The notes beneath the pieces are model-generated. The model saw only the letters and a list, made by a program, of their open reading frames with translations, did not search any database and had not been told where the DNA came from. A program made the position numbers and the translations under genes. 64,000 nucleotides of DNA from Ypsolopha sequella (Eukaryota; Arthropoda; Insecta; Lepidoptera; Ypsolophidae). Positions 48,307-59,743 of the stretch are shown one piece after another (within the stretch, counting starts at the first letter, position 1; each line of letters opens with the position of its first letter). The stretch is taken from positions 29,863,045-29,927,044 of the forward strand of contig OW203990.1 of assembly GCA_934047225.1 (NCBI GenBank). Reading direction: 5' to 3'.

Positions 48307-51300
48307 CTGAAACGTCGTCTAATATAACTCATCACAACGGCTGAACTCAGAACTGCTTGATGGGGGCGCTTGCCAACACGACACTGATGTCTTCTCTTTA
48401 GATTCTTAACACTAATCACATTGAAACAATGTCGTATTTGCAAGAGACATTCTTAACTAGTTATTAATTAAAACGAAATCATTAATCTCACAAATGAAAT
48501 TACATGAAATAATTATTTAACTTAATTGTTATGTTACAACAGTTCCGCGCGCAAACTTGCTAATAGTACTCATCAGGTAAGTTGGTGCGCGGACGTCATT
48601 ACTACGTGCAAACTAAACGTATTAATGAAAATGGAATGCGTTTAAGTGATGTTAGTTGATGATTCAGGCTTGCATTCACCTCGCAGCACCAGTTTATTCG
48701 TCAGTATGGATCAACGAATATATACAAGATCTGATAAACTTGTGAGCTCGAGTGCCGTGAACGCAGCCTCGCCGCCAGTAACTAACGAGAGTCCGTACGG
48801 CTCGACTCTATTTATAAATGACCGCGTTATTGTACTAATTTCATCAAAATCGTCAAGTAAAGGATAAAAGCCAACCAGTGGTTTGAGCATCATAAAGCGG
48901 GGCAGACAGTCACAGAATTACAACACGAGTTCACAACATATATTTCTAACTAAAGGAGATTCCTCGCAAACGTTTTACTCCTACGCGCATAACAAGTCTC
49001 TTTGGAGCTGGGAACATCAGTAAACAAAACGTGTGCGAGACGTTGCTAGTCTACATGGTCTACTCGCTATCTAGTGACAGGTGTACGTAGAAGTAGGTAG
49101 GCGAGTACCTTTCCCGCGAGGAGCCGAGCGCGCGCCGTAGCCGCCCTCGTATCCACCGTACCCGCCGTAGTCTGCCCGCAACACAACGCAATTAGTCTGT
49201 GCTTTGCACTCTGTTGTGTTACTCTATTCCTACCTAGTTGTCTCTATGACCTTTCCTTTACCAAAAATGAACGCGCTAGTATGTAGTAGTCGCGATATAA
49301 CGCTGCACAATCTTTCAATACTCGACAAGGTACAAGTTCAGACAGACTAGTACAACAGAAGCGTAGAGTGGTGTTAGTATCAGCAAAACGCAGAAGCTAC
49401 AGCACGATGGAAATACTAGTAAATAGATAGATGTGGATGAGAAGGACAGTGGATTAGGGTGATATATGGAAACACATTGAGAATTTTTGTAACAGTGCTT
49501 TATTCAAAGCTTCATCATATCTTTATCACTTTCACAATGTCTCTCCATATATTACCCCAATTTCCCAAATGTAGCAAGTGGCGAGAGTGACAATAGGTAA
49601 AATAAAAATACCAAAATAAAATAAAAACTCGGGCAACATTGCTACATATGTCAAATGTGGTATTACAAAATAAACACTTATAAAAACATAAGGCAGGTAA
49701 CATATGTACAGAATATAATAATAATACCCATTGAAACAATGACAAAGAGTGATAGCTCCATGGGTGAGGGCACTACACCTCTACTAGGTATACAGTACAG
49801 ATAGATACACATTCATACAGCGGTCGGGTGGGCAGAGCGGACCCGAGCGAGCCCGAGCCGACCCGACCGTCTACAGACAGCCGCGAGTGCCGAGGCGAGG
49901 CGGAGACAATACAAGTGCAACTAAACAACACGCTCAATTTAGATTAATTACTGATTAGTATGAAGAATGATTATAAACTTATTACTCGAGTGATTATGAC
50001 CGACCCATGGTTATCTGCCAAGTCTCGCCTCATAAACATTCAACTACACATTATCTCGATAGAATATTCATCATTGTAAATAGTTAAATAGAAAAATAAA
50101 TATTTTCTACACACTAAGACCTATACCTAAGCTTAATGTGATGTCGATCTCTTTGAATAAAATGTAAGATTTTATACATTACTAGGTAAAACAGGCATCT
50201 CAAGGACGGAGGGCCTTGAACACTAAACCTAGTGCGGCGAGGGAGCGGCGTCCCCGGAGATCAGCGGCGCCGACCTCTCGTCGCCTTACGCTACATTTAC
50301 ATCCTAGGGATCAGGTAACATCAGTCGAGGTAATGTGTCGGTGAGCAGGCTAGCGGTGGGTCGCTAATGTTACTAGTTCTGCTTGCCGCGTTTACCGTAA
50401 TTCGGGTAGCCGGAGTAATCGTATCCGCCGTAGCCGCCATATCCGTCGTAGCCGTAGCCGCCGTATCCGTAGCCGTCGTACCCGCCGCCGTAGCCTCCCT
50501 GTCCGTACCCGTACCCGCCGTACCCCTGACCACCCCAGGCGCCCTGGCCGCCGTACCCGCCCCGGCCGCCGCGCCCACCCCGCGCTCCCCGACCGCCGCG
50601 CGCCCCGCGCCCGCCCATGCCTCCGGGGCCGTCGGGCTTCGGTGTCGCTCTCTTCACATCGACCTGCAACAACGATACATGGTTAGTTATATAAAATATT
50701 GAAACAAGTACAACTAAATTAAATGCAGCCTGACTGAACGGATACGCACCTCTTTGCCGGCGATAGTCTGTTTGGGTGTCTTCAGGAGGTCGTTGACCAC
50801 TTGCTCAGATTCGAATGTGATGAAACAGAAGCCTTTCCTTTGGTTCTTTGTTTTGTCGAATGGCATCTCGACCTCTATGATCTGAAATGTACAAGGCATA
50901 AATTAAGTGACGTACATTTTGACACTCATTAGTTAAGTAGATAATACTATCAGTGGCCCGGAGTTCTCTTCAATAACAATCTAGAAAATGTTATCTCACC
51001 AAAACCGGATTTTTCATCACAGTAGGAAATTTACAGTAGAGTGATGTATACTTATATTCGTCAGGTAACTCACCGTGCCGAAGTTGCCAAAGAAGTTCTT
51101 GATTTCGTCATCAGAGATTTCACTGCTGAGTCCACCGACAAAGATCTTCCCATGCCGCGCCTTCGCCTTCTTGGGGTCGACTTTCTTGTTGTTGATGGTG
51201 TGTTCGCCGGCCGCCATCACCTTGTCGATAGACTCTGGCGCCTTGAATACGATGAAGGCGAACCCGCGCGACCTGCCCGTGTTGGGGTCGGTCTTTAGGT

Positions 51301-52831
51301 TGATGCTCTCGATCTCTCCGTACGCGCCGAAATGGTCACGTAGCTCCTCTGTAACAATAACAGATGTTGTCATTCATTGCTGTTGGATGCTTATGGTACT
51401 TTATCACGCTACTTATGTGCTCAGAAATTTGGTATAGGCTTCTTCAAATACATTCAGAAGCAGAACTGAAAGGTCATCATATAGGTAATTATTTTTACTG
51501 GGAATGAAATGAGATACATATATTACATATAAAATGAGATACATATATTACATATAAAATGAGATACATATATTACATATAAAAAGTAGAAATTAAGAGA
51601 ACAATGGAACTTACTGTCTGAAGTTTCCCAGCTCAAGCCTCCCACAAACAGTTTTCTGTGAAAATTGTGCAAAGTAATTAATAAAATGAATTAACAACAA
51701 CAGACTTGTGTCTCAAAATTTAGAATTTGATTTTCTTAATATTACAATTTAAAACTATGCAGTACTTGATTAGTACTTTACAGCTACTTTTTTGATCAAA
51801 AAAACTCCAACAAGCACTGCAGCAAAACAAATTGAGAACCTGTAAGTTACAAAAATTATCTGGAAAATTTAACATTACCAAAAGTGACAACGAAAATGAA
51901 ACAAGAATGTTACAGTGATATCGCAAGATTTGAAATTGGCAATATGCAAGTGTGACATGGCCCAAAGTTAAGTGGCCCACAACCTAGTCAGTTCGGACGT
52001 AGGTGATTACTTTAGTGTGAGCCTCGGATAAGTACCATCTCGTCCGGCGGCGGCGGCGGCCTCGGCGACGCAGGCTCACACCTGCAGAAAGACACAGGGT
52101 TAGTCCGCCCCAACTGACCCGAGGTGACGCGGGCGGCCATTGCACCCCCACGCCACGCCAATAAATACCTTACACCGTGCAATAACACCGATTTAAAATC
52201 TTGCAAACAGGTACAAGAGTACCGTTATCTCTTACGGCTGCGAACACGCTCCCTGACCGTAACATTCGAACAGCCGACGAACTCTTCAAATAAATTATAC
52301 AAAAAAATCGATAACGGGACTTAGCCAATGCCGGGTGCAAGAGACGCGCGAAATGACGCCATTTTACATCACGCGCCCCGAAGATAATATTTGTATGAAA
52401 AGTAACCCTGAAAGTTGTCTGAAATGAAAACTATGATAACTAATTCTAACTTTGAGAAGCATTGAACATATTACAATGACAAAATAACAGAATTTGGAAA
52501 AGATCATCAGGATTAAAAGTGATTTAAAATGCCAATAAAATAGAAAATGCCGGGGTGCCGCCATTGCAGCGAACAAAGATCTCAAGATCTCTAACTGTAA
52601 AAAGAGAGGTACACTGGATGGAAAAGTAATTTAGATAGGTACATGTGCTGATTTAAGAACACATAAGAGAGTAACTGCAACGTGAAATAACAGAAACCAA
52701 CTGTACCTGTCGTCATCACGTCCGGGGGCTTCGGCACTGTTATTTTCCTGGTTATCTCCTCCACCATTTTCTCCGTTCCCATTTAACTGCGATTCAGAAA
52801 TGTCTTGTGCAAAGTTATCGTTATTTGCCAT
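48236..52831 (-). CDS. sqd: squid (hnRNP 40), two-RRM RNA-binding protein, alternative C-termini
   Basis: Exons in order: 52831-52707, 51655-51615, 51348-51074, 50881-50750, 50663-50373. These give 287 residues: an acidic/Asn-rich N-terminus, RRM1 at about 42-118 (KLFVGGLSWETSD, RGFAFIVF), RRM2 at about 124-200 (KIFVGGLSSEISDDE, KGFCFITF) and a Gly/Tyr-rich tail. Squid in Drosophila is an hnRNP A/B-type protein acting in mRNA splicing, export and localisation. A donor inside exon 5 (50396, TACG|GTAAAC) allows joining to a 63-bp cassette (49171-49109) and a final exon (48306-48236), all phase 1, giving predicted isoforms of 324 or 303 residues. Reading on in the cassette gives 313. Alternative C-terminal exons are known for Drosophila Sqd. 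Confidence 0.92.
49071..49171 (-). CDS. sqd: sqd alternative cassette or terminal exon
   Basis: Acceptor TGCGGGCAG, phase 1, encodes YGGYGGYEGGYGARSAPRGK. A donor AAAG|GTACTC at 49109 makes it a 63-bp in-frame cassette. If that donor is not used, the frame ends GTRLPTSTYTCH then TAG at 49071. Confidence 0.7.
49172..50372 (-). other. sqd intron / 3' UTR of the exon 5 isoform
   Basis: No additional exon recognised. AATAAA on the minus strand at 49504-49499 is a candidate polyadenylation signal for the isoform ending at 50373, implying a 3' UTR of about 870 bp. Confidence 0.5.
50373..50663 (-). CDS. sqd: sqd exon 5
   Basis: Acceptor TTGCAG, starts VDVKRATPKPDGPGG and runs through RGG-like (GGRGARGGRGG) and GY-repeat text to YGKRGKQN and TAG. 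It contains the internal donor at 50396. Confidence 0.92.
   Translation of the reverse strand, partial: VDVKRATPKPDGPGGMGGRGARGGRGARGGRGGRGGYGGQGAWGGQGYGGYGYGQGGYGGGYDGYGYGGYGYDGYGGYGGYDYSGYPNYGKRGKQN
50750..50881 (-). CDS. sqd: sqd exon 4
   Basis: 44 codons, phase 0 to 0, IIEVEMPFDKTKNQ, KGFCFITF (RNP1 of RRM2), TPKQTIAGKE. Acceptor TTTCAG, donor GAG|GTGCGT. Confidence 0.93.
51074..51348 (-). CDS. sqd: sqd exon 3
   Basis: Most of RRM1 and the first half of RRM2: ELRDHFGAYGEIESINLKTD, RGFAFIVF, KIFVGGLSSEISDDEIKNFF. Acceptor GTTACAG, donor ACG|GTGAGT. Confidence 0.94.
51505..51582. repeat. 25-bp tandem repeat, 3 copies, in a sqd intron
   Basis: GAGATACATATATTACATAT starts at 51511, 51536 and 51561. 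Confidence 0.85.
51615..51655 (-). CDS. sqd: sqd exon 2 (41 bp)
   Basis: Acceptor TTCACAG, encodes KLFVGGLSWETSD with split codons at both ends, RNP2 of RRM1. Donor A|GTAAGT. Found from the required reading frame; too short for ORF calling. Confidence 0.92.
52707..52831 (-). CDS. sqd: sqd exon 1
   Basis: ATG at 52831, MANNDNFAQDISESQLNGNG, ending PGRDDDR with the last codon split at donor AG|GTACAG. The acidic, Asn/Gly-rich leader precedes RRM1. Confidence 0.9.
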
Positions 52832-54167
52832 GGTGTATTTATAAGCTTATATTAATTTTACACTAATTAATTACTAAAGCCCACAGACGACCTTCAACAC
52901 TGGACGCCAAATGCAGAAGGAAGAGAGGAAGTGCGCGATGAGTCGTCGCAAAGCAATCGTTACGTTGGCAACAATGACAAAGGACGCTTTGTTTGACCAA
53001 TCAGAAAGAAGCATACAACATTGTTGTGAAAGGTCAATGGCATCTTTTTAGTTTAGAAAGAGAAAGAGCTACTTCAACGCTAAAGAGCAAGTGAGAAAGT
53101 TATACAGTGAATCAATATCATTGCCAACATAACCATTTGATTAATTTCCCGCTTAGTAAGTTCAGCTTAACACATATAGTCAATATAAAAGAGCTATACA
53201 CAATCAATACATTAACGTTTAATCACACCACATTTATTAGTGTCTGAGTATCGCAAACATACATTACTATCAATTAATGGTATGCAATATTTTTTAATTA
53301 CGATTAATAATAAATATTTGAAATAAACAACTTTAAAACTTATTAATTAAAGAAAAGGTAAGTCATGTAAACGGAAAAAAGGCTTGTATATTATATAAGC
53401 ACAAATTAGGTAAAATGTCCGTGAGTATGGTTTTCACGAATAGAAGTTACATATAGGTATCGAACACAAACATTCAATCTATCGAAGTATTGTCAATAAT
53501 AAATACGAAGATGCCTTATTCCACATGAGTTAGGTATTTCCTGAAAAGAACTTAAGCCTTAAGTGTTTAGGCATATTATCGTGTTTTAAGGAACTCGATG
53601 CGCGTATTCTGTCTAACATCATTCCCTCCGTTCACAAAAAAATCTGAGAGTATACAACTATTATTTATGAATAATTTTATTATTTAAGCTAAAGAATCCG
53701 CTGCCGGAGCCGGCATTGGGAACAGCTGCCAGAGCCAGCAATCGGAACAGATGCCACGATCGCCGACATTGAGAATAGTTTCTGGAGCCTCATGTCTCGT
53801 GACTAAATTGTATACTGTCGCTTGATTTGAAGCTTTAGATATCGAATCGTTGGTAGTGAGAGCACTATAGTATATTTGTTTGCACGAAGGAAAAATCTGA
53901 GAGTTCGCAATAATGAGAATAGACTATTCCACAAAAATTTTTTTTTTTTGAATGTACTTTTAATAACTTGAACTTTGGAAAAGTTTCATTGTTATACGTT
54001 AATAATTGACGAAGTTAGAGAAGTTTAAAGTCCATACCTTTAATGCGCGGGAATAAACGATAGCTCCCAGGCGGCCTCTCTGACAGTGACGTCACACTTC
54101 ACAAACTACTACAGCGCCCGTAGAGAGCAGTACGTAAAAATGTCTCTTCCTAAGCAGTCAGTGTTAT
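52832..54167. other. sqd upstream region and AT-rich intergenic sequence
   Basis: The sqd promoter should lie just above 52831, but I could not fix a start site. The rest is AT-rich. A GC patch at 53695-53795 has loosely repeated CCGGAGCC/CAGAGCCAGCA text. A TGACGTCA palindrome lies at 54087-54094, shortly before the THAP exon. Confidence 0.45.
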
Positions 54168-54335
54168 AAATATTGTGTTGTTCCAAAGTGTCAGTCAACA
54201 ACGAAATCTACACTTGGAAACATATTTATAATGGTACCGAAAGAGATTAATCTGCGAAAGCAATGGTGTGAAGTCATGAGAAAGGATGAGCTGTCTCCCA
54301 AAACAGCAGCGTATTATTGTGAGGACAATTTTGAC
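54168..54335 (+). CDS. THAP-type zinc finger exon (partial gene or transposon remnant)
   Basis: The frame reads CVVPKCQSTTKSTLGNIF, VPKEINLRKQWCEVMRKDEL and YYCEDNFD, then a donor GAC|GTAAGT. Cys-x-x-x-x-Cys early and YYCEDNF late match the start and middle of the C2CH THAP DNA-binding domain. The final His and the AVPTIF end would be in a later exon, not found. No ATG is in frame just upstream; one ATG at 54138 is in a different frame, so the start is uncertain or broken. A CRE palindrome lies 74 bp upstream. It could be a host THAP gene or the N-terminus of a P/Kolobok-like transposase. Confidence 0.55.
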
Positions 54336-55755
54336 GTAAGTAAATAAGTAAGTACTTATCTTTTATATAAATATACTTATACTTATTGTGTACTTATTAT
54401 AACAAATTACAGGCACTGATTCCTTAAGTGTTTGTAATGTGATAAATAACAAATTTATTACATACCCGTGGTAGGTGGTACCATTGCTGAAAATGATCGT
54501 CATTAGGTGACAATTTTAATTTTTTTATGTCTCTTCTTTCTTTAGTTTAGGTATTTCTATTTTTTATGAACGTTAAATGTACTAAGTAATTCATGTTATG
54601 TCATATCAAGAGGTCAAAGCATTGGCAGAATGGCGGTTACTCTACCCACAAGGCAAAATTGTAGTTCTTATGCTATAGATAGATAAAAATAATAAGTAGG
54701 TAGGTGGTATACTCGAGTTAACGAGTCACGGAAAAGCGTTATATTTTACCCCTCCGTAACGAAATGTACGACTTCTGTAATAAAATGCAACCACACATGA
54801 CTACCGTGGTAAAAGGTCACCAGCGGTGCGCTGCGGCGGTGTCTTTTTAGTCGTAAGTCGAGATGGTGGCATTTCCTTTGACGCGGCTGCAGGTGCAGTC
54901 AGTTGAACGACCCGCTTTGTTACGACTCGGTAAAACCAGAATAGAGCTGATGCCGGGCTCGACTGTGAGGTATATGACTTGCAAACCCCTTTTGAAGTTA
55001 TTCAGGGGAGAGTAAGAGGACAGTTCTCAAACAGGCACAACCAGTAGCCCACCATGCCTGGAACCTTTGATTAATAATCAAAACCTGGGACCTATTGATG
55101 GCGGTATATCCATTTCCATAAAACAGACTGGTGACGGGCAGCGGTGTCAACCCGCCTGCCCAGAGTGTGTAAGTATGCGCATTTCTTCCAGGAGGACCGC
55201 CAAGAGTGGCGAAATCTTAGAAATGTACAAACCAGGCTGATAGATAAATCGATGAATGGAACAAATGACTTGTTTGTAAAGTTCTTTTCACTAAATTTTT
55301 TCTTGTTATTTTGTTAATTTTTTATTTATCAATAAATAGGTAAATACGAAAATGCTGACTTCTTTCGAGAAAAAGAACTTTACGTACCTACTAGGCTGCC
55401 GTGTGGATAACGTAAACATTGGTAGGTACCTATATCTAAAGTATATTAAGTTTGCTTACGTCTCTGCTTTGACACTCCTGATTTCGGTACTGTGGAACTT
55501 GGTATTATTAGAAAAAATATTCTGCCACTGCCATCATTAAGCCGTCCGCTCTGAGAATGTTAAGTATCAGATTAGGCCTTATTAAAACCCGTTTCAGTAA
55601 TATTTGTAAATTTTAACTAAAAGTAATTATTGCTTACTTATTATTATTACACTTTATTCCACTAAAAATTGACAAAAACTAAAAAAAAAAAGGCGATACT
55701 GTTTGAAAATGAAAAACCAGCCCAGTGCGAGTATAACGTAATTTCTCCTTGTACT
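54336..55755. other. intergenic sequence, unassigned repeat-like stretch
   Basis: Positions 54820-55210 are GC-richer and read like the 3' part of a dispersed repeat, but no family was recognised. The rest is AT-rich, and frames there show no domains. Confidence 0.4.
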
Positions 55756-56176
55756 CCAGTAACCTTGTCGTCTGAAAGGGTAGGTCCTTTGCGTCAAATA
55801 TGTTAGTACTGATTTTTTGCTGACTTGTTTATGATGTTGGCCCAATCAATAATCCAAGTTTGTGACCTCGAGCACCGAACGCAACCTTGTCATAAATCGA
55901 AAAAACTGCGAAATTTTCGCCTTTATATCAGTTTTTGTCAATTTTAAGCTTAAAGGACTATTTTTTTTTAATATTTATGTAATACGCGTTTAAAGTAGAC
56001 TAAATTTTCTACAATATGAGACTAAAATTTTTTCTGTAGGCTTAATGGTTTCTGAGATAATGCCTTTTAGAATGTATTCAATATTTCGAACTTGCACATT
56101 TTTATCAATATCTCAGACGTCACTCGAGCAACACTAGCTGTCACCAATCCCAATGTCAATATTCACTGAATAGGGA

Positions 56177-57686
56177 ATGAGAAAGGGCACAAAATCCACC
56201 TTGTATGCAGTATTTCAACCTGTAAACTTAGATGAGAAGCAAGGGTCAACGAAGTTTGCCGTGGTAGATGGAGGTCATCTACTTCACAAAGTTGTGTGGC
56301 CACGAAGCGCACCATTTGGTGCGATAGCAGACAGATATACGCAGTACATTACTGCTCACTATGGCTCAAACGGGGCAGTAGTTTTCGATGGCTACCCCTC
56401 AGATGCTGCACAGAAAAGCGCAAAGAGCTCTGAGCGTCTTCGAAGAACCAAATCACACTCATCGCCAGAAATAATCTTTGATGAGAAAACCATAGCGCAG
56501 GTTATTCAAGAGAAATTCTTGTCAAATGACAAAAACAAAATTTGTTTCATCAACCTGCTGACATCTAAAATGGAAAATCATAACATTTAAGTACTCCAAG
56601 CAGAGGAAGATGCTGATAGGCTCATCATCACTACAGCTGTAACTGTTGCCTCTACCTATGATATAGTGGTAGTCGTTGGTGAAGACATTGACTTGCTGAT
56701 CATCCTCACTGCGATCTCAAACCGTGAAATTTTTTTCAACAAATGTGGAAGAGGCAAAGCATCAGATGTCATGTATTCCAGCATTGCCTCTTCGAAATCT
56801 TCATTGAAAACAGAGCTTTTCCTTTTCATTCATGCCTTTAGTGGTTGTGACTCGACATCCTGCTTTTTTGGCTTAGGGAAAAAGCAAATTATCTCAATGG
56901 TCGAAAAAAATCCGGACGTTGAAAAGGAAGCTGCAATTTTTCTCGACACCAACTCTACACCAGACGAGATTTCAGCAGCAGGTGAGCGAGTCGTAATCGC
57001 TCTATATGGAGGCAATCCCAACACCCACAACCTTGACGAGCTGCGGTTCCAACTATTCGCGAGATCTGCGACGAAAACCAGCTTCAATCTGGCCAGGTTA
57101 CCTCCTACACGAGACGCTGCTCGATTTCACTCCTTGCGGACATACCATCAGGTACAAATTATTTTACTATATTATATTATAACCACTGCATGAATACACA
57201 ATATAACTTCATATTCATCATTTTCTATTCAACCACTCATGTACTATCTTCTTACAGGTACAGGCGTGGTTGGGAGTCACGCTGAACCCTCTCTACTGGG
57301 GGTGGATATTCACGTCACAAGGCCTCAGCCCAAAAACGATGGTCAGAGACGCTGCCCCACAACACCTCTTGCGGATGATTTCTTGCGGCTGCAAAAAGGG
57401 TTGTGGGAACGCATGCAGCTGCAGGAAGGCAGGGATGAAATGCTCATCAGTCTGCAGGCACTGCAGCGGGGCCTCCTGTGACAATGTACCGGATGTTGTA
57501 GGAGAAATATACTTCAATTCCCCAGAAAACGACGATCTGCCCGATGTCGACACGGAGGATGTCTTGTGGGCACAAAACGTCGACGATGCATCACCATCCC
57601 CTGAGAGGGATATGCCATCCCAATACGACGATTTAGATACGGACGAACCACAACCAGGACCTTCCGAGAGGGCTAAATTAACTTAA
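56177..57686 (+). pseudogene. XPG/FEN-like (PIN-fold) nuclease with C-terminal CXC domain, one in-frame stop
   Basis: Exon 1 is 56177-57151 (ATG, donor CAG|GTACAA) and exon 2 is 57258-57686 (acceptor CTTACAG, TAA end), phase 0. A TAA at 56588-56590 interrupts exon 1, and the frame then continues unchanged. Acidic motifs in FEN order: FDGYPSD, EEDADRLI, VVVGEDIDLLI, FSGCDSTSCFFG; compare the EAEA, TEDMD and GCDY boxes of FEN1/XPG. Exon 2 has YWGWIFTSQG and a Cys-rich block CGCKKGCGNACSC...CSSVCRHC resembling the CXC/TCR DNA-binding motif, then an acidic tail. The N-terminus is probably incomplete. It is not a host housekeeping FEN, because the flanking inverted repeats enclose it. Confidence 0.65.
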
Positions 57687-57828
57687 TCTATTGATTATCG
57701 TGAATCACTCAATTGAATAGCTAATTAAAAAATTAACTTTATTGATGTACCCATAAATTTTCGTATCACCTTTTTTATTTCAATATTCGTAGCTTAACAT
57801 TACACATCATCGTTCGCTTTATATAATA

Positions 57829-58056
57829 TGTACCACTTGCTAAATGGTGAAGGTGAACATCATACGGAAACATGCATGTCCTAAAAAGCAAGTATTTGTG
57901 CCCGAAGAACGGTGATAGGGCTCACCACCTATCACGTTGGGACGTAATAAACGTCGATGAAACGCGGGTATACCGAGTGTGGATTGTGACTTGCATTTCA
58001 CAGTTCACACCTGGAACATCTTTGACACCCCTTAGGGGATTCATGTCGTGACGATG
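57829..58056 (+). repeat. dispersed repeat, copy 3
   Basis: ACCACTTGCTAAATGGTGAA, GCCCGAAGAACGGTGATAGG, GACTTGCATTTCACAGTTCA and GGGGATTCATGTCGTGACGA match the copy at 34535-34760. It is nested in the long-TIR transposon. Confidence 0.8.
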
Positions 58057-58625
58057 AATATATCATCGTTCGCCCTTCTTATTTTCTGTTTTAAAATACC
58101 ATCATAAAACGTAAAGGGCTTCGATAATATAACAGGGGTAGAAATGAAAAATGTGAATAATGATGAGGGGAGAGTGTGGAGGAATCTGCGGGCCCCTCAA
58201 AACTCTTCAGGATCCACTAGATTATGATAGGAGGAGGGGCGGTCCCGAAACAGGGGCAAAATACATTCAGAACGACAATATATTGCTAAGAATTGCGAAC
58301 TTCGAAAAAAAATATAAATTTTGAAAGGCTTTATCTCAGAAATTATTAAGTCTACAGGGACAGTTTTAGTTTCATTTTGTAGAAAATTTAGTCTTTTTAA
58401 AAAACGTGCTGCGTAAGTATTTAAAAAAACTAGTCCTATAGGCTTAAAATGTCCAAAAACTGAAATAAAGGCGAAAATTTTGCTGTTTTTTCGATTTATG
58501 ACAAGGTTGCGTTCGGCGCTCGAGGTCACAAACTTGGATTATTGATTGGGCCAATATCGTAAACAAGTCAGCAAAAAATCAGAACTAACATATTTGACGC
58601 AAGGTCTGAAGTTTAAGGTTACTGG

Positions 58626-59000
58626 CCTATTGAAGATTGATAAAAAATAAAATATGATTTCAGACCATTATGTATATCATTGACCCTGATGACTAGAGAT
58701 TGAAACCCATCTTCGTCTTTGGTCAACAATGCTGTAGTTTGGACAAGGTTTTTTGGCTGTTTTTTGTAATTAAGATACTTTCCATTTAGAATTAAAACCA
58801 GCACAGAATCCGCCATCTTAAAACTGAGCGCGATGACAGATGACAGGTGAATCCTGCGCTGTGTTTAAATAATTTGGATGTGGCAGAATTAATCATTTAT
58901 TTATTAGTGGCGTATAACGTAATTTCTCTTTGAAGATTGATAAAAAATAAAATACGTCAGAAGATTATGTATATCATTGACCCTGATATGATGACATACT
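58626..59000. repeat. direct duplication next to the long-TIR transposon
   Basis: TTGAAGATTGATAAAAAATA and ATTATGTATATCATTGACCC with CTGAT occur at 58632-58690 and again at 58932-58987. The second copy is preceded by TATAACGTAATTTCTC, which also lies left of the transposon at 55732-55747. These may be true outer parts of the element or flanking repeat copies. Confidence 0.6.
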
Positions 59001-59735
59001 ATAGCATTTAATTTGTGTTTTAGTGCGGCTATTGGCATTATTTTATCCGTAAAAAAAACATTTTGAGTAAACTTTAATTTTTTTGTTTTACTGTACCTAT
59101 CTATCGGTAAAGAGAAGCATTGGAAATACGAAAATGTTAAAACGTGTATTTTGGCAAAAGTGGTGACTGACATGAACTGATCCTAAAAAGATGTCTATGA
59201 TAGTGACAAAGTGTCAAAAAGCTTAGATTATTTGTAATCTGTGGGCAGTGATTTTCCATTTTCCCTTTGTATTCCTTAATTTAAGGATTTTCCATTTTTA
59301 GGACCAAAGACTAAGGATTTACTGGTCTATGTTTAGCCCCTTACTGCATGGCGTCCCATATTTGCACAGCAAATGTTTTTCCCAAAAATTTATATTATTT
59401 ATTTTTTGCTGCTGACAACACTTAAATCTAAAAACAGGTATAATTTTCTAACGTTTAGTGTATGTGAAATGGGTACCTACCAAGGTACAACACTAGAAGA
59501 ACCTGATGAAATGTCGGTTTGTTGTAAGTAGCGGCTCAAATGATCATCCCATATATGGGACCGTATGCAGAAAGGGGGACATATTGCTTAGTGCATATTT
59601 GAAACATCATGCATTTATGGTGTTATTGCGTTTTTCATACATAAAATGTCTGTATTAACTATTTACTTCTGTTTGCTAGTTTTCTGTTTTTGCTATGGCT
59701 TTTTTGACTTAACTTCAAAAAACACAACTTTATGG
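59001..59735. other. non-coding interval
   Basis: AT-rich; no gene seen. The phrase TCCCATAT(A/T)TG recurs at about 59347, 59548, 60189 and 60234, perhaps from one old repeat family. Confidence 0.4.
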
Positions 59736-59743
59736 TTCTAAAT

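Larger units (their letters stand above)
55756..58625 (+). mobile_element. long-TIR DNA transposon carrying an XPG/FEN-like nuclease and CXC protein
   Basis: Positions 55756-56078 and 58318-58625 are inverted copies of about 310 bp. CCAGTAACCTT, TTGCGTCAAATATGTTAG, GGCCCAATCAATAATCCAAG and AACGCAACCTTGTCATAAAT appear on the left, and their complements in reverse order on the right. I estimate 80-90% identity, so the element is not recent. A two-exon gene lies between the arms. A dispersed repeat (57829-58056) is inserted between gene and right arm. Outer ends and target duplication are uncertain. The nuclease suggests, but does not prove, the Academ superfamily. Confidence 0.7.

Noticed and set aside
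47692..48327. Frames in the GC-rich patch as coding exons
   Set aside because: No domain recognised; the position fits the 3' region of sqd. The 3' part overlaps the real sqd last exon on the other strand.
50321..50702. Antisense Ala/Val-rich and Ala/Thr-rich frames opposite sqd exon 5
   Set aside because: They arise from the GC-rich Gly/Tyr codons of squid on the other strand or in other frames.
52012..52206. Possible extra sqd exon ending in RPPPPPDEMVLIRGSH
   Set aside because: It has an acceptor-like site but no matching donor, and the known exon 1 and exon 2 phases join without it. A short inverted repeat (GTGTGAGCCT / AGGCTCACAC) explains the composition.
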